From the NCBI GenBank assembly GCA_001586965.3, contig LUCW03001484.1:1-31301 (forward strand): a DNA stretch of 31,301 nucleotides, given 5' to 3'. This document shows positions 9,694 through 20,129 of this stretch, one piece after another. The stretch is from Sphaeroforma sirkka (Eukaryota; Opisthokonta; Ichthyosporea; Ichthyophonida). How positions within the stretch are numbered: the stretch's first letter is position 1; each line of letters opens with the position of its first letter. A program made the position numbers and the translations under genes. The notes beneath the pieces are model-generated. The model saw nothing but the letters and a program-made list of their open reading frames with translations. It had not been told where the DNA came from and did no database searches.

Positions 9694-11170
9694 ATGACAA
9701 GATTTGATTTGAAACCAAAGGTTAAATTTCTAATTCTGGATAAGCCGGTCTAGTGGGACCAATGGAAAGCTCAATTGAATATGATCCTGATGAAACAGGG
9801 TCGCCTACAACTGATCGAGGTCGCTACACCACCCGATGACTACTATGAGACTCAACGTGAAACGTTTATTCAAGAGGACCGTGGAGCCGCGTCTGAGTCA
9901 ATTTATCATACGATCTCTCGTAGATTTCAACAGGAGTTACTCCACATCATGAAATAACCCTACGCATTTTCCAAGGCATTGGAAACCAAATATAAGATTG
10001 ACTCCCAGGAAGGTATCGGCCGCTTAAGAGAGGAGCTCTGGGCAAAAAACGCAGAAGAGTAATGAAACTTTGGAAGCTTTTATCGGTGATATTAATTTGA
10101 AGAAAATGGAATCGGAGAAACGCGAGGCTCCACCGTCTAAGATTAACTTGAAAATCGTCTTGAAAGAAGGTCTCAATGAACGTTTTAAAGCTGCAAGGAC
10201 TCATCTCAGTATAGTCGATTCTGACGTCATGAGTTACGAGGAGCTCTGCGAATATCTCCGAAAATTCGATATGGAGGAAATTCAAACATTGACCTCTAAT
10301 ACAGAGACTCGAAGAGGAGAGAGAGCACTTTCTGCCAGAGCAGAACGAAAGTGCTTCAATTGTAGCAAACCAGGTCACCTTGCTCGTGACTGCCGATCCA
10401 AGCATCGCAGACCCAGACCGCACATTTACTCTGACCGCAGGGGGTATCGCAAACCTTATGAAAATCGATATTTTACAAATCGTGGAAATAACTCCGACGA
10501 TCACCATCACCGTATAAGAACTGAGGAGTCCAAGCCCCACCACAAAGACCATTCAGTACCGAAATCTACACCTTACTCACGACGCGCCGACTATCCGTTG
10601 AAGAAACCCAGCTATCATCAAGATAAACGTAACGAATTTTATAGAAAAGCATCTAACGTAAGAGGATACTACTCCAGGGCAGAAATGCGTAAACCTCCTA
10701 AAGTAACGTTCAATTTGGACAAGAATAATGAGCAGAATTCTAGTAGTGACGATGAAGGCGTTAGAGCATTTTCAGCAATTGCCGACTATGTCGAATCTAA
10801 CATCGAATTGTCAGATGAGGATATGCCAAAAGCCATCATGACTACCCCCGAAAATTGGCCCGGATTCGTTATGAAGATTAACATCGAGCCGGACGAGAAA
10901 GAACTATCAGATTTTACACTAAATAATTGTAGTTCGGACGAAGACGATGGACTGCCGGGACTTCTACTCGACAGCTCTAGTGAGGACGACGATTTTGACC
11001 AACACAAGGATGAACCGCCACGACCCCAACTCGACAGCTCTAGTGAGGATGACTACGATGACCTACCCGACCTGCTGTCCGACAGCGACTCCGAAGAAGA
11101 TGAAGCTTTTAGTGATAATTTTAGTGAGGACGTTATCTCTTCACCTATCAAAGCTATAGAATCTGAAATA
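9694..11170 (+). pseudogene. gag: Copia gag (capsid and nucleocapsid)
   Basis: Starts at ATG 9694, 34 bp after the LTR. The first part contains WDQWKAQLNMIL, typical of the gag (UBN2-like) N-terminus of copia elements. Two in-frame stops interrupt it: TAG at 9751 and TAA at 9955. A frame change falls at the A6 run 10044-10049. The following long frame (from about 10070) carries the nucleocapsid knuckle CFNCSKPGHLARDC at about 10352-10393, a basic Arg/Lys-rich region, then a strongly acidic region with repeated SSSEDD-type blocks (about 10740-11130). Gag would form the virus-like particle and bind element RNA. The acidic repeats between knuckle and protease are unusual for copia gag. Confidence 0.85.
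10947..11060 (+). repeat. Acidic coding direct repeat in copia gag
   Basis: The segment ctcgacagctctagtgaggacgac recurs as ctcgacagctctagtgaggatgac about 65 bp later, giving LDSSSEDD twice, with a third weaker version at about 11071-11100. It is an internal duplication in the acidic linker of gag. Confidence 0.65.
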
Positions 11171-11515
11171 ATTTTCGGTCAAAGAGCATGTACGACTGAC
11201 GAAATAACCTTAGACAGTGGAGCTTCAGTCCACAATATTAACGATCTGGAGTTGATATCAAACGCAAAGTGTCACTTCACAAACGTACACCTAGCTGACG
11301 GGACTATTGGTATCGCAACTCTTTTAGGGCAATTGAGTGACGCTGGAAGGGCTATTTATGGGCCAACCCTAAAAACCAACTTAATCAGTATCCCCCAATT
11401 AACCAAGGCAGAATACAAAATCTACATGGATAACGCAGTCTGCCTCTTACTATCTCCCCAACACCTGGTATATAGTTGCGAGCAAAAGCAAGGCGTTTAC
11501 GTCGTACACCTGGAA
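11171..11515 (+). pseudogene. pol: Copia protease
   Basis: In the same frame as the end of gag. ITLDSGASVHNI carries the DSGA active-site motif of retropepsins (Asp codon at 11212), as usual for copia (LDSGAS.H). The family protease releases gag and pol products. Downstream NLISIPQLTKAEY matches the LLS.SQL block that follows protease in copia elements. The frame breaks at the T6 run 11516-11521, just before the pre-integrase region. Confidence 0.85.
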
Positions 11516-12366
11516 TTTTTTCAAAAGAATTTGCTTACGCCGCCAGCTGGCATGAACGACTATCACATCCAGATCACTTACCCAAGGGCCTGCCACCTAT
11601 CGACTACCATGCAAACTGCGAGTCTTGTATCATGGGTAAACTTGTCAAACGTCGGACACGAAAAATCAGAAAGAACGCCCCATCACAAAACCCAATGGAC
11701 TTACTCTATATTGACCTTATTGGAAAATTTAAACGGAGTATCGGAGGAAATTGCTATGGCCTTACTCTCATAGACGATTGCTCCAACTTTGAGAAATTCG
11801 AACCTCTGTCCACCAAGAAAGCGCCTGTAGTATATGACACCTTACACGGAGCATTGGACGACTTAACAGTACTAAATGGACGAAAAGCAAACATTTTACA
11901 ATTCGACCGAGGCTCGGAATTTGTGGATAAGGAAGTAGAGACTAACTTACGAAGACTTGGCTACGATATTCGATCAACACCAAAAGACTCACCACAACAC
12001 AATGGAAAAATTGAGCGGAGCCATCGTACTAATTTAGGAAGAGCTAGAGCGACTCTGCACAACTCAGGATTAGGTGATGAATTTTGGAGTGAAGCATACC
12101 AACATGTCACAGACGCTCACAACAACGTCGGGAGTAAGAGGAACCCGACAACGCCAATCGAAAGGTTCACTGGCCGTAAACCAAATTATAACCGTTTTCG
12201 AACTTTCGGCAGCAAATGTTTATGGAGGAAGACGACTAGAAGCAACAAATAGGATAAACGTGCTCGCCGTGGAATTGTGATGGCTAACCCTCAGCGAACC
12301 ACCTCTGATATCTTTTGAGGTTTTAGTCCAGAAACCAACAGAGTATCACGAACCAGAGATATACTC
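11516..12366 (+). pseudogene. pol: Copia integrase
   Basis: The frame after the T6 run reads FAYAASWHERLSHPDHL then CESCIMGK, the HHCC pre-integrase finger. The catalytic core shows MDLLYIDLIG (first Asp), ILQFDRGSEF (second Asp) and SPQHNGKIERSHR (Glu). The C-terminal part reads RARRGIV and then, past two stops, SPETNRVSRTRDILF, matching the copia GY..ETN.V..SRDV.F block. Stops are TAG at 12250 and TGA at 12316. A frame change falls at the T7 run 12367-12373. The enzyme integrates element cDNA. Confidence 0.9.
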
Positions 12367-12373
12367 TTTTTTT

Positions 12374-13700
12374 GAGGATGAATTTTACATATGGAAGGAT
12401 GGACAGTGTACGGAGCAGACTACAGGAAGAAAAGCTGAGCCGACGAACGACGACTTATCAACTGTATCTTCACAGCCTATGGACCCAGGCGAAATTACTC
12501 AAAACACCTCTAGTAAACGCCATCGAGAGTCGGAGGACTCTGACATTTTATCATCATCAAATTATTCTGCTGCTTCCAAAGACCAGACTGACACCATATC
12601 CGCACACATCTCAAAGCGGAAAAAGGCCGGACACCGATCTTCGAGAGAAGTCACAAATTTGCAAATTTCAGATAATCCAGCCTGGATGAGCAACAAGAGT
12701 AATAACAGTTGTCGCTCTGGACGAAGAAGAAACTCAACAACTGCCTTTTCAGCTACTCAACATCAGCAACAACCTACGTCAGCGCAAATCCCAATTCCCA
12801 AGACTTTCCGTGAAATTGACAATTTTTCTAATAAAAAGGAGTGGATGGACGCAGCGACTGAAGAAGTCCAAGACTAGTGAAACGAGGGACCTTTACTCTT
12901 GTAGACTCTAAACCTGCAAAAAGCGCGATTATGAACTCCAAATTGGTCTTTACTCCTAAAATGGACACTGCTGGAAAAATCGAGCGATTTAAAGGACGAC
13001 TGACCGTAGCCGGATATAATGCTGTCGAAGGAGTGGATTTCGAACGGAGTAACGCCAAGGTAGTGAGCAAAGAGACTGTCCGCATTTGTTTGGCACTAAC
13101 AGCCAGTAAGAAATGGCATGTCAGACAGTTCGACTCGCCAAATGCATACTTAAACGGGAAAATGGATCGTTACGTATATATGAGGATGCCACAAGGACTA
13201 CAGCTGGCCCTTGATTTACTCAGCGAAAAGGAGCAGAAATTATATTATGAGAACAGCCAAGGTAACAAAGCCGTATGGTGCAGAGTAAAATTACCACTCT
13301 ATGGCCTAAAGCAATCTGGCTATTTATACTTTGTGGAGGTCTGTGAGGTCCTAGGTCAACAGGGATATCAGCCAACGCGATCAGACCCATCATTATTTTT
13401 TCGAAAACATTTTCGACGGCACCTTGGACCTGGTCATTGTATACGTGGACGATAAAATCACGACGGCCGACAAACGAACTCTGGATATTTTGGAAGCAAT
13501 TTTATTCAAAAAAATGGTCAACAAAATCAATGCCAAAAGCAGAATGGTCTTTAAAAATGAAAATGGGATTTCTGCCCTCAGGAGTAGTCACCATACACCA
13601 ACAAATCTACGTCAGCACATTACTCCAAAAATATAACTTGGAAAATGCTCAGCCGTCACCAGTACCTCTGCACAATACAGATTTGACACCATGTCATTCT
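12374..13700 (+). pseudogene. pol: Copia reverse transcriptase
   Basis: After a linker rich in Ser, Thr and Gln (about 12400-12800), the RVT_2-type domain begins near KEWMDAATEE (about 12838). A one-base break at 12875 joins it to the next frame with FKGRLTVAGYNAVEGVDFE, then FDSPNAYLNG, which holds the first catalytic Asp, then PLYGLKQSG. VIVYVDDK at about 13434 is the YVDD box. Frame breaks fall at the T6 run 13396-13401 and the A4 run 13535-13538. All are single-base and all lie at or beside homopolymers. RT makes the cDNA within particles. Confidence 0.9.
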
Positions 13701-14408
13701 GACAGGCTCGTCGGAAATTTGCCCTACAGAGAAGTCATCGGCGCCCTTCGGTACTTAGCTGATGGTACACGACCAGATATCACATTCGCCGTGAACCAAT
13801 TATCCAGGCACATTGACAAACCATTCCTACGTCACTGGAATGCTGTTAAGCGAGTCCTTCGATATCTGAAGGGCACCTCTGGATATGGGCTGAGGTTTGA
13901 CCCTGAGATATCCCTACAGCCGGTCGCTTTCGCTGATGCAAGCTTTGCCTCTAACGCAACAGACCGAAAATCAACAAGCGGTTACGTCATTTTCATGTGC
14001 GACGCACCTGTGATTTGGGGATCAAGAAAGCAGAAACTGACAGCACAGTCTACTTGCGAAGCAGCAATCATTGCCCTAAATGATGTCACAAAGGAAATCT
14101 GTTGGTTGCGAAATTTACTGTCGGAACTTGGTATCAACATTGGACCAATTGTCATCAATCAAGACAACTAATCGGCGATAAAAATTGCTGAAGATGATGT
14201 GAACCGTAGGACGAGACACCTGGACCTAAGACACTATTTTATCCGGGATAAAATTCAAGACAACTCGGTGGTCTTACGATACACGCCCACAGACAAGATG
14301 ACTGCTGATGCTCTAACGAAAGCACTCGTTGGAAAATTATTCGTTAAACACAAGAAAACCATGGTTAAGCCTGTAGCTGGAGAGAATGCATACTCGCACA
14401 GAGCATAG
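13701..14408 (+). pseudogene. pol: Copia RNase H
   Basis: NLPYREVIGALRYLADGTRP is the connection block. VAFADASFASN has the first catalytic Asp. TAQSTCEAAIIAL has the Glu, with C-E-A-A in place of the usual S-E-A-E. RTRHLDLRHYFIRD is the usual C-terminal block. A TAA at 14169 interrupts DN.SAI, where copia elements normally have Gln; a single C-to-T change in CAA would make it. The frame otherwise runs to TAG at 14406. Confidence 0.9.
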
Positions 14409-15194
14409 AGACTGAGAACCCGATAAAGCGGGGCTGGAAAGCTTAAATATCTCTTGAAACAAATAATTTTGATAATGAACTCTCAAAGTTACAAGCTGTG
14501 TGCTCCCAATGATGAAAGCTAACAAGTAACGAGCAATATGAAAATCAAAAGAACTAAAAATTCAAATGTTGGATTTTTCTGGCCAGACCGTGAAAACATT
14601 ACGTTCTTGTTTTTTATATATATTATTTTTTGAAAAATATATTTGTGCCATGCACCTGTGATTGTACTACGGGTTACTGGGTTGATATTTGTCCTGTATG
14701 TTTTTGTCCGACTTTCTGGCCTGCGTGCAGTGGGCTGAACCTCTCCCCAATTTTGGGGCTTCTGACCGTACACATTTTGATGCAACATTCGAACGTAACG
14801 CACAGGACAATTTTCAACTGGGCCATGGGCCAACCAGATTAACACCAGATACAAAATTTATGAAGCCAGCGGGAATAGAACCACTGACCTATACATTTTT
14901 TAGCGAAGTACTTTACCACCTAATCAACACACCTGTTGATCCGGTATGTACTTCACAATATTAATATTTTTCAGTCCTGATTTCCCCTCATACAGGATAT
15001 CACAGGCAAGAATCAGGAATTTTTCTCAGTCTAATTTTTGGCCACATCTTCGAAGCACACCTAGGGATCAAATTTTGTTTTGGGAACCTTGGTTTCCGTC
15101 AAACTACATCTCCAGCTTCAGGGGAGTATCGACCGCAGTAAACCAGGATTGTTTACCAAGCATAAAACTACGGCCAAACAGCGGAGACTCAACA
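14409..15194 (+). other. Copia 3' untranslated region
   Basis: About 790 bp between the pol stop and the 3' LTR, long for a copia element. No reading frame with a known domain. No clear purine tract sits directly before the shared LTR block; the closest is aggggag at 15118. Part of this could be extra inserted sequence or LTR sequence lost from the 5' copy. Confidence 0.45.
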
Positions 15195-15599
15195 AGGTTT
15201 ATCCCAGCATCAACCATGGAGAGAATCTAAACTCAGAGAGGGACACAGAAATATTTTAGATGGAATTATCTCGGAACCGAAATGCCGGGAGTATGGAATC
15301 ATCAATATAGAATATCTCTGATGGACATAAAGGCATCCCTAACTATCGGAGAAGTACAATCTAAGAGCATAAGGCCAAAGATTACAATGGAAACCACAAT
15401 CGTTGAAGACGTGGTGACGCTGCCTTTGGATTGGATCGTAGAATAGGTGAGAACCTTTTTCACCTTAAGAGGTATTTTTCAATGGCTCAACAATTACGAG
15501 TCCACTGCATATAAAAGCAGGGACTCGAATCAAATAAATGACAACTATTCACTTAAAAACTTAAAACACTTTTAGATACTTTGATATCTGAGAACAATA
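15195..15599 (+). repeat. Copia 3' LTR
   Basis: Direct repeat of 9258-9660 with about 97% identity. It retains the TATA-like box. Differences are a mix of substitutions and homopolymer indels, unlike the Gypsy-2 LTR pair. Confidence 0.85.
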
Positions 15600-15722
15600 C
15601 CTGATGAATACAACCCCCTAATTAGGGACTATCGAGTACTCTTCCTATTTAGCCCTAGTTCTTGTCCACTTTCCTCCATAAATAGGTCCTGTCTCTGATA
15701 GGAAGGTACATGGCTGATTGTT

Positions 15723-16392
15723 CTAACTGGCCATCGGAATTGTAACCCCTATATACTTAGCAATGGCTATCTGTATGAATTGGTGAGTGTCAAACCTGAT
15801 TCCGACGAAATATATACTGCCGTACATCCACCGCATCCGGGGAATATCTGGGTCGCCGCGAGCTTGTGCTTCCATTCTTTCAGTTTCTCGTCCTGTAGCT
15901 CTTGCGATTACGCAAACATACATGCCAGTTTGATGGCTGTTAGCGTCTTTACTGTCTTCTTCAATGTATTTCCGTGCTCGTTGAAAAAGACAACATCTAC
16001 CGTATCGACATCTCGAAACGTATTCACTGTTTCTGTTATTTGTCCCCTGCTACTAGCGAGCTTCTTAAACTGGGTAAAGCTACAATTACACCGGTGCATG
16101 AAGTGTATCGCTGCCGGAATGGTACGCATAACTGCTACAATATGTATTGCAATTCCTTAGATGCACCCGCCAGTGGTGAATCGAGAAACAACCAGCTACC
16201 ACGTGGAGGCTCCCCGTAGTCTCGCTTCCTGGCGCTCAATCTGAGGTATGTGTGCACCCTATACCCTTTCTGGGTTTCGATATCTCGTATGTAGTGTCTT
16301 ACCCGTGTTGGGATTGTGTATAGCGATCTTTGCCGGTCGATGCCAGTCACCAGTTTGTGTGCATGGGATCTGCCATGGGCGTGTACATACAC
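15723..16392 (-). pseudogene. Unrecognised coding-like remnant, minus strand
   Basis: Three minus-strand frames (16392-16135, 16129-15908, 15923-15723) follow each other with single frame changes and little gap. The composition looks protein-like, with segments such as ITETVNTFRDVDTVDVVFF and YIRDIETQKGYRVHTY. I do not recognise a family. It lies right after the copia 3' LTR, where the missing half of Gypsy-1 would be expected, but I see no gag, protease or RT motif in it. It may be an old gene or another element's remnant. The plus-strand frame over the same region is Cys/Ser/Phe-rich and is probably a shadow. Confidence 0.25.
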
Positions 16393-16957
16393 AATCTGAC
16401 AATTAAACTACTATTTTTTATTTATTTTTTTAGACATTTCTCTGAAAAGTGGGGACAAACTGTTTGTTTGTCCATATCAACTACAACTCGAAGAAAATAC
16501 TGCTCGGTAAATACTATATACACAAGTTTTAACACACGATATCTCAGTATGTAACGCATAGATTTCGCATCAAATCACTTGGGTGCGTAGTACAATTATT
16601 AACATATACATTAGCTGTCCAAAAAAAAAGGTAGGATTGGTGTTGTAGTTGAAAATCGCATTCGTACAGCATTGGCATCAAACATCTGTTTCAGGCAGAT
16701 GGTATTGAATGTTTTGAGTTTGCTCGTAAGCGGGCTCAATTAAGTCTATAATACATAGGATGATTATAAATCATACTTCGGACATATAGTCTACAACAGA
16801 AAGTCAGAATGGGTTGTTGCGCATCAGAATAATAAAGATAAAATTATACAAGACAATACTGGTCACAGGGCTCAAACTAGTGTTCGAGATGCCTTGTTAA
16901 GTGGATGCGCAAAGTGGGAATACTGAAGGAACACCATGATAATAGTGCGAGCAATAA
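16393..16957. other. No recognisable gene
   Basis: AT-rich, stop-rich on both strands, with an A9 run near 16621. Nothing to call. Confidence 0.5.
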
Positions 16958-17644
16958 AACGATCAGAAAGAATTATGCACTAAACACTTTCAGATCAAGT
17001 CTATACGCCGAACAGAAAAGTGCATTAAGCTAACAACCGATGCAGCACCGACGACTAAAAAAGAATATCATCCACACTCAGTGCGTGAGCGTACAGCCCA
17101 CGAGACCTTTGCGCAGCAAAAACTAGTAGACGATATGATGCAACTTGACCTGCTGGAAGATCAAGTACGTTCTATGTCGACAGCTAGTAGGCGAGTATAT
17201 AATGCTCCAAATTCATATGAAACTCATCAAACTTTATATATAAAAAATATGAAACAAGATTATATTGTAAAATTTTAAGCCTGTACAGCTACATTTACAA
17301 AAGCAGTTTCAAAAATGGCAGCGTTGGAATGCCATGACGTGGTCATGTATAACGATGGAGAATACAGAGGAAAAGCATTAATAACAAAAATAAAACACAG
17401 AGTTGACTTGGGAACCATAAAAGAAAGGCTGATTAAGAAATAGTACAAGTTTGATGGAATGGCAAGTAGTTCTAAAGAATTCGCTTTTACAAAGTTACTT
17501 ACATGTACGTGTATAGGACAAAGAGAAGGTGCGATTCTGGACGTGGCTCCAAACTCCAATAAAATCCCTTGCACTATTAGACAATGTAAAAGTATGGCAA
17601 TGCATTGTCCCAGTCGAAACTCAGTCCCAGTCAAAACTCATTGA
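16958..17644 (+). pseudogene. Unrecognised coding-like remnant, plus strand
   Basis: One frame is open from about 16958 to 17644 except for two stops (TAA at 17276, TAG at 17441), giving about 228 codons in all. It is rich in Lys, Met, Gln and Thr with no hydrophobic core motif: segments include TFAQQKLVDDMMQLDLLEDQ and YNDGEYRGKALITKIKHRVD. I do not recognise it. The minus-strand frame across 17275-17634 is hydrophobic and is more likely the shadow. It could equally be chance. Confidence 0.25.
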
Positions 17645-18618
17645 GCTTCCGAGATACAATGCTTAAGTGATTTGCTAGGGTGCGGCATAATCTAGATATA
17701 GGCGTCGCAGGACTTTTTTTTCTTGGCTCATCGTGTGCACAGTTTCCAGTGTTCTGAATGATGTGAATGCGGCTTTACTCGGATACTTCCGCCACCCCTC
17801 AAATGCATCTATGAAATTATTAACTCAGTATGCGGTGGATGCATTACGGGTACCCTGTTTTCTGGGAAATTAACCAACCATGTTTATGATTGTCGACTCT
17901 ATAGGTGAAATACATTCCAATCGATTTATTTATGACTATTACATTACTCGTATGGTGCATCTTATACTAATATCTTGACTCTCTTCTTTACATTATTGTC
18001 TCTTACTACAGAAATACTCGTACAAACGCCAGAAAATGATGGTCTTTAAAAAGCAACATACAGCCTATACAAACATCATAATACAGTCAAGATGCTCGTC
18101 GGAATATCGTCAGTCAGACATTACATATTTGTGTCCCCGCTATATCCAGGAAAAATAAGTGGTCGTAAGATTTCTAAATTATGTAAGGAAAATTAGTACT
18201 AAAAAATGTAGCCTGGATCCGCTGTAATGGACGGCAGAGAATTTCACTTTGCAAAAAAATTGCCGGATGGCTGAGCTTACAATGTGCCCTCGATGCTACG
18301 GAACGATACGCAATATACAGATACTCATAATTTAGACATAATCAAAATGGTTTCTTTCAGACGTATCAAGCTACTTAAAATGCTAGCACATGAGATGCGT
18401 TTGGTCAATCTGCCCATTTTTATTCCGGCTGCGGAGATTTGGTTTTTTCCTGATAGATATTGCCTTCCCCATCGTATGAAGAGATGCGGAGCTGTAGGGA
18501 TAATATTCTTTAATTCAGTTTGGATAAGGTTCTATATATCTACATGTGCATCAGGCTTCATATTCGTAGTAGTTGAAAATTTGGGCTTGTAATTGTATCA
18601 TAGTAAAAAAATAGAGGG
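17645..18618. other. No recognisable gene
   Basis: AT-rich stretch. A 102-codon plus frame at 18284-18592 has no recognisable feature and is probably chance. At 18497-18509 the word tagggataatatt repeats the first bases of the LINE 3' terminus, but similarity ends soon after. Confidence 0.45.
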
Positions 18619-18758
18619 GATTCACTAAACACTACCCCGTGGGTATGTAGATTCCACCAATCATTAACCCTACGACTACGGCACGTTTTCATGACGATCA
18701 CCTAGTAGATATATCCCCAAACCCTACCATATTTTTTAGGGGTAGTGATTAGTGAAAT
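18619..18758. repeat. Imperfect 20-bp inverted repeat pair
   Basis: 18619-18638 and 18739-18758 are inverted copies with 17 of 20 bases matching, core cactaa.cactacccc. They enclose about 100 bp. This could be a tiny foldback or MITE-like element, or a foldback at the end of the neighbouring transposase remnant. No target duplication was found. Confidence 0.45.
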
Positions 18759-18841
18759 CACATCATTTTAGGGCAGTAAATAGTAGATTTTGAGGGGCGG
18801 GTTGAATAAGCTTGTGATAGAGTTCATATACAAGTTTTTTT

Positions 18842-19600
18842 TCACATGCGAATTAATTTCCTTCTTTTTTCTGTAGTGCTAACGTCATTGTAAATATTTT
18901 CCGGCAAAGGGTACGCACTGATGAGAGCGGTCACTTTGCGATTTGCCAAGTATTTGCGGAGTTCTGACAATGCACAAGTCTTGGCAGTGTGATGCTTCGC
19001 AGAACATATTTTGCATATTCGTGGATTATCTTTGCGCTTGTATTCACGTCGATTCCTGGCACGTCGACCTTTTTTACGCCCTCGATCACCAGGATTGTTT
19101 GGAGGATATAGCTGACATAATTTGCTCTCGATATCGAGTTTATTTGAAATTTGAAGAGTCTCCGAATACTGCTTCACGTATGTCTTGACATGAAATACAG
19201 GGTTGTACCTGAATATTTAAAACAATGGTGGAAATATAGTCAATATAGTGGAATTTTGTTCAAATTTAAAATAGGTGAAACCAGTAAAAGCAAGTGACTT
19301 ACCATTTCTCATCTTGTAGGTTGTACTTTTCTTTGAATTTATCATACCCCCGGGAGTTGTCCTAATGCTAATGTCATCAGAGTTCTGCCTCCGTGTACAC
19401 ATAGCATTCCCAACGCTTCACGACGCAACCATGCGCAAACCGATACACCTAGAGTGCGTGAAATAAAACGTCCATTGATGTCAATTCTGTATACAGTAGT
19501 AGCTGGCTATTAACATGCTTGGCAACGCAAAACAAATCCAAATCATTAGATGTACCATCAGACTTCAACGTTGCTGATTACCGACCACGTACGGGGTCGT
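18842..19600 (-). pseudogene. MULE-type transposase, C-terminal part (SWIM and zinc knuckle), with intron
   Basis: On the minus strand, a SWIM-like finger reads VCAWLRREALGMLCVHGG (about 19380-19440, CxW...CxH in place of CxC...CxH). It is preceded by YRIDINGRF and NDLDLFCVAKHVNS. After a one-base break at the G5 run 19350-19354 comes an exon ending at 19303, then an intron (19302-19209), then WYNPVFHVKTYVKQY. That is followed by LYPPNNPG, a basic GRKKGRR stretch, and the zinc knuckle CKICSAKHHTAKTC (about 19005-19046). The order SWIM, hydrophobic tyrosine block, PP.., GR-K-rich, CCHC knuckle is that of Mutator-like transposases. The DDE catalytic core is not recognised upstream. Alternative: another SWIM protein of FAR1 type, itself MULE-derived. 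Confidence 0.6.
19209..19302 (-). other. Spliceosomal intron (94 nt) in the MULE-like gene
   Basis: The minus strand has donor G|GTAAGT and acceptor ATATTCAG|G. Removing the 94 nt joins the two coding frames in phase and completes the MULE tyrosine block across the junction (DEKW-YNPVFHV). The intron reads stops in the exon frames. The sites are consensus, and the exon join restores a known family pattern. Confidence 0.7.
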
Positions 19601-19931
19601 CTCTCAAGTCTTGAAAAGTTGCCATGACACAGCCTTTGAAACTGTAGTAATTCCATGCAGAATAGTCTCATCAGTAGTAATTTGAGAGTTTGGAACAGAG
19701 TTTGTTAATGAGAACTATCTCATTAAGGGATGACACGTACCTTTGGTTAGCAGTACTTTGATCTTTGAACCAGTCAACTCTCGTATGTATAGTATGTGCT
19801 GTAATGCGGGTTCGGTCAGTGTATGACCGAGTGTGTATAGGCTTAAAGACTCAGAACCCTCGGTTGAAACTCACCTAGTAATGGGTAAGCGTTAATCGAT
19901 GCGAAGTATGAATTATACATTTCTCATAAAT

Positions 19932-19997
19932 GCATCAATTCAAGCGCAGAAACGTATCACAAACATATCAATTCAAGCATCGAAATGTATCACAAAC
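19932..19997. repeat. 33-bp imperfect tandem duplication
   Basis: 19932-19964 and 19965-19997 are adjacent copies (atcaattcaagc...gtatcacaaac) with about 28 of 33 bases equal. Non-coding as far as I can see. Confidence 0.7.
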
Positions 19998-20129
19998 AAA
20001 CCGGTCCCAAGCTACGTAACAGGTCGAGTACGCCGTTTGTCACCACATTTGTCGTGCGTTGTCCGCAAACCCTCGTGTCATATTCATAAGACTTACATTA
20101 TTGCTGTCCGCGTTATATCCTTTCTGGTG

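Larger units (their letters stand above)
9258..15599 (+). mobile_element. Ty1/copia retrotransposon with two LTRs
   Basis: Direct LTR copies at 9258-9660 and 15195-15599 bound a copia-order internal region: gag with CCHC knuckle, protease, integrase, RT, RNase H. Integrase before RT is the defining Ty1/copia order. The LTRs are about 97% identical (10-12 substitutions plus a few small indels), so the insertion is not recent but also not ancient. No matching target duplication is visible. LTR ends are not clean TG/CA, so the boundaries may be off by a few bases or one end may be rearranged. Several frameshifts and five in-frame stops are present. Confidence 0.9.

Noticed and set aside
10070..10072. 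TTG or internal ATG as the true start of copia gag
   Set aside because: Gag sequence continues upstream to ATG 9694 in another frame across an A-run; the internal start is an artefact of the break.
11513..11522. Programmed -1 frameshift between protease and integrase of copia
   Set aside because: The T6 run does not form a proper X XXY YYZ heptamer in the zero frame and all other breaks in the element are likewise at homopolymers, so an indel is simpler.
17275..17634. 119-codon hydrophobic minus-strand frame as a membrane protein
   Set aside because: It lies opposite a hydrophilic plus frame that is more protein-like, and has no signal or family pattern.
18497..18509. Another LINE 3' end (tagggataatatt)
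   Set aside because: Only 13 bases match before similarity is lost; too short to call a copy.
19801..19880. Possible tRNA gene (gggttcggtc, cggttgaaactc)
   Set aside because: No A box, acceptor stem or anticodon arm could be found around these B-box-like words.
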